From assembly GCA_009929525.1 (NCBI GenBank), contig SAAH01000027.1, forward strand, positions 1-37,856: 37,856 bases of DNA. The letters run 5' to 3'. This DNA comes from Clostridia bacterium. Lineage in GTDB: Bacteria > Bacillota > Clostridia > Lachnospirales > Lachnospiraceae. This document shows positions 32,303-37,856 of the stretch, in pieces. The position numbers and the translations under genes are program-made. Position 1 is the stretch's first letter. Every line of letters begins with the position of its first letter. The notes under the pieces are model-generated. The model was given only the letters and a program-made list of their open reading frames with translations. It was not told the DNA's origin and did not search any database.

Positions 32303-33450
32303 GATTTTTTCCTCGCTTTCTTTTGTTCGTACATCATACGATCTGCGTTCTCGATCAGTTTTTCCAGATGATGTTCACATGAACTGTCATACCTGGAGAA
32401 GCCGGAACTGATGGACAGGGTATATGGATAGGTACCCTCCTGGTTGAAGGCTTCAAAAGCTTTGTTCAGTGAATCAATCAGATGAAGAGCCTCTCTGTCG
32501 TTTCGGCATTGTTTTATGATGGAGAATTCATCCCCGCCATATCGTGCCAGGATGGCATTTGTTTTGCCAAACATTTCTTTGAGAATATCTGCTGCCTGGA
32601 TCAGGGCATGGTCGCCTGTAGGATGCCCGTAGGTATCGTTGATATGTTTAAAATGATCCAGGTCCAGCATAAAAAGATATAATCCATCCGGAATCTCATT
32701 TTGCAGATTTCGTTCTGTAAGATAACGATCCAGATAGCCACGGTTATTCAACCCGGTCAGAGAATCGATCGTGATCTGGTGGTTCTGCATATTCAGATAG
32801 AATAAAAGCGCAGAGATAGCCGTTAATGGAAGTGCCAGCCACAGATCATAGATCATCAGCTGAAGAAACTCTCCGATAACAGGGAGAGATATCAGGCAGG
32901 CCAGAGTGTAACTCTCACGTTTCCGGCTTTTGAGTACCTCTTTATGTCCATGATAGATCGAAAGTACCAAAGCTGACACAAGAAAAATATAGGTCACAAT
33001 ATACGGTATAAAATAGAGCGGACCGCGCTGATACCGGTTATGATCATCAATGGAACAAACCCATCCGGTTAGAGGACTGATAAGGACCAAAAGTGAATAA
33101 AGTGAAGCAAGGCTGATGATAACGGCCTTTTTTCGGGAAATAAGATTTTTAAAAGATATTTGCCTGAGATAAAAACATATATAGTTTAACCATAATGCGG
33201 AAATAAGCGGAGACATGATAAGATAGCAGATATTAAGGATCCAGGCAAGTACATATGATCCTGGAAATACGATCCCGTCAAGGATCCAGCAAAACATGTC
33301 GGTAAGAAGAATAAAAAATGTGCACCACAAAACATTCTGGAACAGACGATCCATGGTAGTCCGGATCCGCTCCCGATGAGTAGAAATACATATGATAAAA
33401 AGCAAAATCGATGGAAATAAATGTATATTCAAATGAGCAACAATATTCAC
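32299..33450 (-). CDS. Membrane diguanylate cyclase (GGDEF) A
   Basis: A 383-residue protein from GTG at 33450, chosen because GGGAGA lies 8 bases upstream; a TTG at 33480 would add ten residues without a site. Six or seven hydrophobic segments precede the GGDEF domain, which has LFMLDLDHFKHINDTYGH, ARYGGDEFSIIKQ and LSISSGFSRYD. As in the next gene, the I-site RxxD is replaced. The two proteins share layout and stretches of sequence (DALTKLNNRG against DSLTGLNNRG), so they look like an old tandem duplication. It is probably the first gene of the pair. Confidence 0.9.
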   Translation of the reverse strand: MNIVAHLNIHLFPSILLFIICISTHRERIRTTMDRLFQNVLWCTFFILLTDMFCWILDGIVFPGSYVLAWILNICYLIMSPLISALWLNYICFYLRQISFKNLISRKKAVIISLASLYSLLVLISPLTGWVCSIDDHNRYQRGPLYFIPYIVTYIFLVSALVLSIYHGHKEVLKSRKRESYTLACLISLPVIGEFLQLMIYDLWLALPLTAISALLFYLNMQNHQITIDSLTGLNNRGYLDRYLTERNLQNEIPDGLYLFMLDLDHFKHINDTYGHPTGDHALIQAADILKEMFGKTNAILARYGGDEFSIIKQCRNDREALHLIDSLNKAFEAFNQEGTYPYTLSISSGFSRYDSSCEHHLEKLIENADRMMYEQKKARKKS

Positions 33451-33556
33451 GATGATATCTCCCGTCAAGTTGATACACAAATTATTCAGTACAAAAATAT
33501 TTTAGCAGGAAATATATGGTAATACAATTTCTTTTTCGCTTTCTATATGTTTTTTA

Positions 33557-34438
33557 CTATATTGATTCAAAATAAAATTTTTTAGTAAAAGAAATGTATT
33601 TGTCTACACTGTCATTCACATACTTTCCTTTTTTCCAAACAAGTCCAATTTCCTGCTTAATGATCGGTTTGATAGGAACAGCAACCAGACCGGGAAGACT
33701 TTTCATAAGTGATGAATATAGAAAAGCACCTCCCAGATTACTGTTTATAAAATTTTGAATTGTATACAACTGGCTGGCATGCATGATGATATTAGGTTTT
33801 ATTCCGAGTCCTTCAAAACGTGAATATAGCGTAGTATTGAGCACAGAGTCGGTATTGTACATGATCAGTGGTTCCTTATTCAGCATTTCCATTGACAATT
33901 CTTTTTCTTTCGACAGGTGATGTTCACTGGATACGCAAAATACAATCTGATCAGACAGCATCTGATGATAATTCAGCTTATCGATTCCATAAAAATTCAT
34001 ATTTACTAAAGCTAGATCCAGAGCATCTTCCGATACGAGATTAGCAGCCCTTATTGATCCATATTCGAACAATTCTACAGGAATTGAGGGATAGGCTTTA
34101 TGAAATGCGATGAGCATATCAGGGAAGAAAATTGTGCTCAAAAGCGGAGGAATCCCGATTCTGATAGGAGCAATCTGTTTGCCAAGGTCATAGAGCTCGG
34201 AGGATGTCTGATTAATGGAGTCAAGCAGCCCACTTACCTTTTTATAGAAAATCTCCCCTTCTTTGGTAAGGATCATATGGTTTTTTGATCGCATAAATAG
34301 ATTAATGGAAAATTCTTTCTCAAGTTCTCGTATCGCATTGGATATCGCTGGTTGAGTTACATATAGTTTTTGAGCAGCCTGTGTGATGCTGTGATAGCAG
34401 CAAACGGCACAAAAGTATTCTAACTGAATGATCTTCAT
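33557..34438 (-). CDS. LysR-family regulator of the tartrate-type operon
   Basis: A 293-residue LysR-type protein. The N-terminal winged HTH is KIIQLEYFCAVCCYHSITQA followed by AAQKLYVTQPAISNAIRELE and LFMRSKNHMILTKEGEIFY; residues ~90-290 form the substrate-binding domain that would sense the inducer. It is divergent from the SLC13-type transporter and the tartrate dehydratase genes, the same logic as ttdR in Escherichia coli, so control of that operon by tartrate or a related dicarboxylate is likely. The 348-bp gap to the transporter gene holds a clear dyad at 34526-34542. Confidence 0.9.
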   Translation of the reverse strand: MKIIQLEYFCAVCCYHSITQAAQKLYVTQPAISNAIRELEKEFSINLFMRSKNHMILTKEGEIFYKKVSGLLDSINQTSSELYDLGKQIAPIRIGIPPLLSTIFFPDMLIAFHKAYPSIPVELFEYGSIRAANLVSEDALDLALVNMNFYGIDKLNYHQMLSDQIVFCVSSEHHLSKEKELSMEMLNKEPLIMYNTDSVLNTTLYSRFEGLGIKPNIIMHASQLYTIQNFINSNLGGAFLYSSLMKSLPGLVAVPIKPIIKQEIGLVWKKGKYVNDSVDKYISFTKKFYFESI

Positions 34439-34525
34439 CGTAATTTTCCTTTTTTGATTTATTTTTTAAATTTGTTTTGGGGTGCATAATGGACAAAATA
34501 ACCAACTATAATAGACTATTTTCTT

Positions 34526-34542
34526 GAATTATATCATAATTC
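34526..34542. promoter_or_regulatory. Candidate LysR operator
   Basis: GAATTAT (34526-34532) and ATAATTC (34536-34542) form a perfect 7-3-7 dyad between divergent regulator and transporter genes. It contains a T-N11-A core typical of LysR sites. Confidence 0.55.
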
Positions 34543-34608
34543 ATGTGAAAATGCACAAAAAAACAAAAGGATTTAATCTTTTTTTATGACTATATAATTA
34601 TTCGTAAA

Positions 34609-34637
34609 TATACAACTTCAAAAAAGTTTCGTATAAT
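34609..34637 (+). promoter_or_regulatory. Possible promoter of the transporter-ttdAB operon
   Basis: TATAAT at 34632-34637 with a weak -35 TATACA at 34609-34614 (17-base spacer). A poor -35 is usual for an activator-dependent promoter. The leader to ATG 34787 is about 140 bases and shows no known riboswitch. Confidence 0.45.
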
Positions 34638-34786
34638 CAGATTGTAACAAGTGGTGTAGCTGATCAGTAATCCATACTCCATGAAGAACATGGCATGGAA
34701 ATATTGAATGGTCACCTGATAGTAATTAATTGGCCGATTATTACTCGTTAAAGCTAAATAAATGAAAAAGGATTGGGGGAAAGCAA

Positions 34787-36055
34787 ATGAGTCCATCTAC
34801 AATTACTTTAATTTTTCTTCTGTTTGCGGTCGTGATGTTCGTGTTGGAGAAGATTCCGTTGGGAGTCACTTCCATGATTGTTTGCGTCGGACTGGTTGTA
34901 ACAGGAGTACTGGATGTTAAGACAGCTTTTGCGGGATTTATAGACAGTAATGTAATCTTGTTTGTAGCAATGTTTATCGTCGGGGGAGCATTGTTTGAAA
35001 CAGGTATGGCAAATAAAATCGGTGGAATTGTAACGAAGTTTGCCAAATCAGAACGTATGCTGATCATTGCAATAATGGTTATCGTAGGATTGATGAGCGG
35101 TGTTTTGTCAAATACAGGAACAGCAGCTGTATTGATTCCGGTAGTTATTGGCATTGCAGCAAAGTCTGGTTTCAAGAGATCCCGTTTACTTATGCCGCTG
35201 GTATTTGCAGCAGCTATGGGTGGTAACCTTTCATTGATCGGTGCTCCGGGTAACCTGATCGCACAGAGTGCACTGGAAGAAATTGGATTGAAATTCGGAT
35301 TTTTCGAATATGCGATCGTAGGAATGCCAATTTTAGTTGTCGGTATTATATTTTATGCAACAATTGGGCATAAACTTTTGCCAAATCATGATGTCAAAGA
35401 TGAAGGCGCTTTTGATACAGAGAAAGATTTCAGCAATGTACCAGCGTGGAAACAGTATTTATCATTGATCATTCTTGTATTAACATTATTGGCAATGATC
35501 TTTGAAGATAAAATTGGAATTAAACTTTCTGTTTCAGGAGCAATCGGAGCGATCCTTTTGATTCTCACGGGTGTTATTTCTGAGAAGGATGCTTTGAAAT
35601 CTATTGATCTTAAAACTATTTTCCTGTTTGGCGGCACACTTTCTTTGGCGGCAGCACTGCAAAGTACTGGTGCAGGTGAAATGATTGCCGGAAAAGTGAT
35701 CGGAGCATTAGGAGAAAATCCATCTCCATATATTCTGACACTGGTCGTATTCCTTCTCTGCTGTGCTATGACGAATTTTATGTCAAATACAGCAACTACA
35801 GCACTTATGGTCCCCATCTGTCTGTCTATTGCACAAGGGATGGGAGCAGACCCAAGAGCTGTACTTATGGCATGTGTTATCGGCGGATCATGTGCATATG
35901 CGACACCTATCGGAATGCCGGCAAACACAATGGTAGTAGGAGCTGGCGGATATAAATTTATGGATTATGTAAAAGCCGGATTCCCGCTTATCGTTATTGC
36001 AACAATCGTAAGTATGATTATTCTTCCTATCGCTTTTCCATTCTTTCCAGCGTAG
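34787..36055 (+). CDS. SLC13/DASS-type dicarboxylate transporter, probable tartrate uptake
   Basis: A 422-residue membrane protein with about eleven helices in two repeats. The family's SNT motifs are present twice: LSNTGTAAVLIPVVIG near residue 110 and MSNTATTALMVPICLSIA near 344; NLSLIGAPGNLIAQSALEE and GGSCAYATPIGMPANTMVVG are the helix-loop partners. DASS proteins import di- and tricarboxylates, often with Na+. GGGGGAAAGCAA precedes the ATG. It lies 47 bases before ttdA, so uptake of L-tartrate or exchange against a product such as succinate is inferred. Charge on the substrate site does not single out tartrate. Confidence 0.88.
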   Translation: MSPSTITLIFLLFAVVMFVLEKIPLGVTSMIVCVGLVVTGVLDVKTAFAGFIDSNVILFVAMFIVGGALFETGMANKIGGIVTKFAKSERMLIIAIMVIVGLMSGVLSNTGTAAVLIPVVIGIAAKSGFKRSRLLMPLVFAAAMGGNLSLIGAPGNLIAQSALEEIGLKFGFFEYAIVGMPILVVGIIFYATIGHKLLPNHDVKDEGAFDTEKDFSNVPAWKQYLSLIILVLTLLAMIFEDKIGIKLSVSGAIGAILLILTGVISEKDALKSIDLKTIFLFGGTLSLAAALQSTGAGEMIAGKVIGALGENPSPYILTLVVFLLCCAMTNFMSNTATTALMVPICLSIAQGMGADPRAVLMACVIGGSCAYATPIGMPANTMVVGAGGYKFMDYVKAGFPLIVIATIVSMIILPIAFPFFPA

Positions 36056-36102
36056 GAAAAATGATCCGTACATATTAACAATTCCATAAAGGAGGCAAAG
36101 AA

Positions 36103-37002
36103 ATGGATAAGAAACAACAAGTAGAGCAGTTGACCAATTATATGGCAAATTTTGTGGCATATATTGGAAAAGTATTACCAGATGATATTATTGCAAAGCT
36201 GGATGAACTTGCAGAAAAAGAGGATAATCCGCTTTCAAAAGTAATCTATGATACAATGAAGCAAAATCAGGTACTGGCAAAAGAATTGAACAGACCAAGC
36301 TGTCAGGATACAGGAGTACTTCAGTTCTGGGTAAAATGTGGAACTGGATTCCCGCTTATGGGTGAATTGGAAGCACTGTTAAAAGAAGCAGTTGTAAAAG
36401 CTACTTTTGAGGCACCGCTCCGTCACAATAGTGTAGAGACTTTTGATGAATACAATACAGGTAAGAATGTAGGAAAAGGAACGCCTACTGTGTTCTGGGA
36501 TATCGTTCCTGACAGTGACCAGTGTGAGATCTATTCATACATGGCAGGAGGTGGATGTACACTTCCGGGAAAAGCAATGGTTCTTATGCCAGGTGCTGGC
36601 TACGAGGGTGTAACAAAATTTGTTATGGATGTTATGACTTCTTATGGATTAAATGCATGTCCTCCACTTTTGGTAGGTGTAGGTGTAGCTACTTCTGTAG
36701 AAACAGCAGCTTTGCTTTCAAAGAAAGCATTGATGAGACCGTTGGGAAGCCATAATGAAAATGAGCGTGCGGCATCTATGGAAACTCTGCTTGAGGATGG
36801 CATCAATGCTATCGGTCTTGGACCGCAGGGAATGGGTGGAAAATATTCTGTTATGGGTGTCCATATCGAAAATACAGCAAGACATCCATCAGCAATCGGA
36901 GTTGCTGTAAATGTGGGATGTTGGTCTCACAGAAGAGGACACATTATATTTGATAAGGATCTCAATTATACAATCACAACACATTCGGGGGTGAAATTAT
37001 AA
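36103..37002 (+). CDS. ttdA: L(+)-tartrate dehydratase alpha subunit
   Basis: A 299-residue protein of the class I fumarase/tartrate dehydratase family. Together with TtdB it dehydrates L-tartrate to oxaloacetate on a [4Fe-4S] cluster. The cluster ligands are Cys67 (NRPSCQDTG), Cys186 ([10 protein letters not shown]) and Cys273 ([10 protein letters not shown]), and the 119-residue gap between the first two matches the family. [20 protein letters not shown] and [17 protein letters not shown] are conserved. AAAGGAGG precedes the ATG. The separate alpha and beta chains and their lengths agree with TtdAB more than with one-chain fumarases; a two-chain fumarase is the alternative. Confidence 0.92.
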   Translation: MDKKQQVEQLTNYMANFVAYIGKVLPDDIIAKLDELAEKEDNPLSKVIYDTMKQNQVLAKELNRPSCQDTGVLQFWVKCGTGFPLMGELEALLKEAVVKATFEAPLRHNSVETFDEYNTGKNVGKGTPTVFWDIVPDSDQCEIYSYMAGGGCTLPGKAMVLMPGAGYEGVTKFVMDVMTSYGLNACPPLLVGVGVATSVETAALLSKKALMRPLGSHNENERAASMETLLEDGINAIGLGPQGMGGKYSVMGVHIENTARHPSAIGVAVNVGCWSHRRGHIIFDKDLNYTITTHSGVKL

Positions 37003-37628
37003 TGGTAGAAATAAAAGATGGAAAGAAAATTCTGACAACACCAATATCAGCAGAAGATCTGGCCGATATTCATATTGGAGATATTATCTACTTGAACGGA
37101 AGTATGACAACCTGTAGGGATGTTGCACACAGAAGACTGGTAGAAGCGGGAAGAGAACTTCCTGTAAATGTAAGAGATGCAGCTATTTTCCATGCAGGCC
37201 CTATTATTCGTCCACTGGAAAATGATAAGTTTGAAATGGTATCTGTAGGACCTACGACCAGTATGCGTATGGAGAAATTTGAAAAAGAATTTGTTGAGCA
37301 GACCGGGGTAAAAATCATCATCGGAAAAGGTGGAATGGGACCAAACACAGAGTATGCATGTAAAAACTACAAAGCGATCCACTGCGTATTTCCTGCTGGA
37401 AATGCAGTAGTTGCAGCTACAGAAGTAGAAGAAATCGTAGACGCCCAGTGGAGAGATCTTGGTATGCCGGAAACCTTATGGCATTGTCGTGTAAAAGAAT
37501 TTGGCCCGCTGATCGTATCTATCGATACCGAAGGACGTAATCTGTTTGAAGAAAATAAAGTAATCTTTAATGAAAGAAAAGATAAAGCAATTGAAGAAAT
37601 ATGCAAACATGTCAGCTTCATTAAGTAA
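37002..37628 (+). CDS. ttdB: L(+)-tartrate dehydratase beta subunit
   Basis: A 208-residue beta subunit. [20 protein letters not shown], the [16 protein letters not shown] strand, [27 protein letters not shown] and [12 protein letters not shown] match the fumarase C-terminal/TtdB family closely. The ATG shares one base with the ttdA stop (TAATG), and GGGGGTG lies upstream, so the two chains are made in a fixed ratio. The [20 protein letters not shown] segment close to the C-terminus is a TtdB feature. It closes the operon and is followed by a terminator. Confidence 0.92.
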   Translation: MVEIKDGKKILTTPISAEDLADIHIGDIIYLNGSMTTCRDVAHRRLVEAGRELPVNVRDAAIFHAGPIIRPLENDKFEMVSVGPTTSMRMEKFEKEFVEQTGVKIIIGKGGMGPNTEYACKNYKAIHCVFPAGNAVVAATEVEEIVDAQWRDLGMPETLWHCRVKEFGPLIVSIDTEGRNLFEENKVIFNERKDKAIEEICKHVSFIK

Positions 37629-37668
37629 CGAATAAATTTTTTATCATAAAACAAATTTCAAGCCACTG

Positions 37669-37715
37669 ATGACCATACAGAGAGTACTGCCATGTTCTTT
37701 GTATGGTCATTTTTT
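37669..37715 (+). terminator. Terminator after ttdB
   Basis: ATGACCATACA (37669-37679) pairs with TGTATGGTCAT (37700-37710) and TTTTT follows. I see no gene in the remaining bases to 37856. Confidence 0.85.
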
Positions 37716-37856
37716 GAGGAAAAGTATGGACAGATATCGAAAAATTATAATATTATCGGCTCAATCACAAATTTTGTGGGATAAAGGATTTCTGACATAA
37801 GTCTTCCTGCTGATATCAAACAGTTTAAGGAAGAAGTATTCATCATCACGATATCC

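Noticed and set aside
36103-37628. Two-subunit fumarase instead of tartrate dehydratase
   Set aside because: Possible, but the match of both chains to TtdA/TtdB and the LysR plus SLC13-type neighbours fit the tartrate locus better.
37716-37856. Start of another gene at the right edge
   Set aside because: No ribosome binding site or convincing open frame is visible before the window ends.

Overview
The window looks like chromosome of a Gram-positive gut anaerobe of the Clostridia, most likely Lachnospiraceae. This is inferred from strong purine-rich ribosome binding sites, a low-to-mid GC host half rich in GGA and AGA codons, and the host gene families. About the first 14 kb is visibly richer in GC and uses different codons. 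It is an integrated mobile element whose left end lies outside the window.

Region 1 (1-8225) is prophage-like. It holds the end of a portal gene, a ClpP-type prohead protease, an HK97-fold major capsid protein, a head fiber protein, a head-tail connector and a head-closure protein, followed directly by holin and amidase. No tail, tape-measure or baseplate genes lie between them. After two terminators comes an overlapping cassette of a small HTH/zinc-finger protein, a small SHOCT-like protein and two serine recombinases.

Region 2 (8226-13655) is an arsenic and thiol-redox cargo operon with its own ArsR-type promoter and operator: arsR, an ArsP-type permease, a ferredoxin-DUF2703 fusion, a membrane-anchored thioredoxin, CcdA, a small Cys-rich thioredoxin-like protein, an Acr3 arsenite exporter and a thioredoxin-type ArsC. 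Several genes overlap by 4 bp. The cargo is bracketed by two copies of a recombinase 3' end, one intact and one a diverged remnant at 13656-13789.

Region 3 (13790-14432) is the right end of the element: short repeats, a terminator and a 45-nt dyad. It abuts the 3' portion of a host FAD oxidoreductase gene, which insertion appears to have split.

Region 4 (14425-19604) is the rest of that host operon: 4Fe-4S subunit, BFD-type 2Fe-2S subunit, DAO-type FAD dehydrogenase, AraC-type regulator, large permease and a DpaA-like Rossmann protein. The gene set matches multi-subunit dye-linked proline, hydroxyproline or sarcosine-type dehydrogenases.

Region 5 (19605-33556) is ordinary host chromosome: a small unknown gene, cysK, a YqeY protein, a macro-domain protein, two very large palindromes in a gene-free 0.84 kb stretch, two GH38 alpha-mannosidases, a MATE exporter, a small unknown gene and two translationally coupled membrane GGDEF proteins.

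Region 6 (33557-37856) is a tartrate-type locus: a LysR regulator divergent from an SLC13-type transporter and ttdA-ttdB, with a candidate operator between them and a terminator after ttdB.
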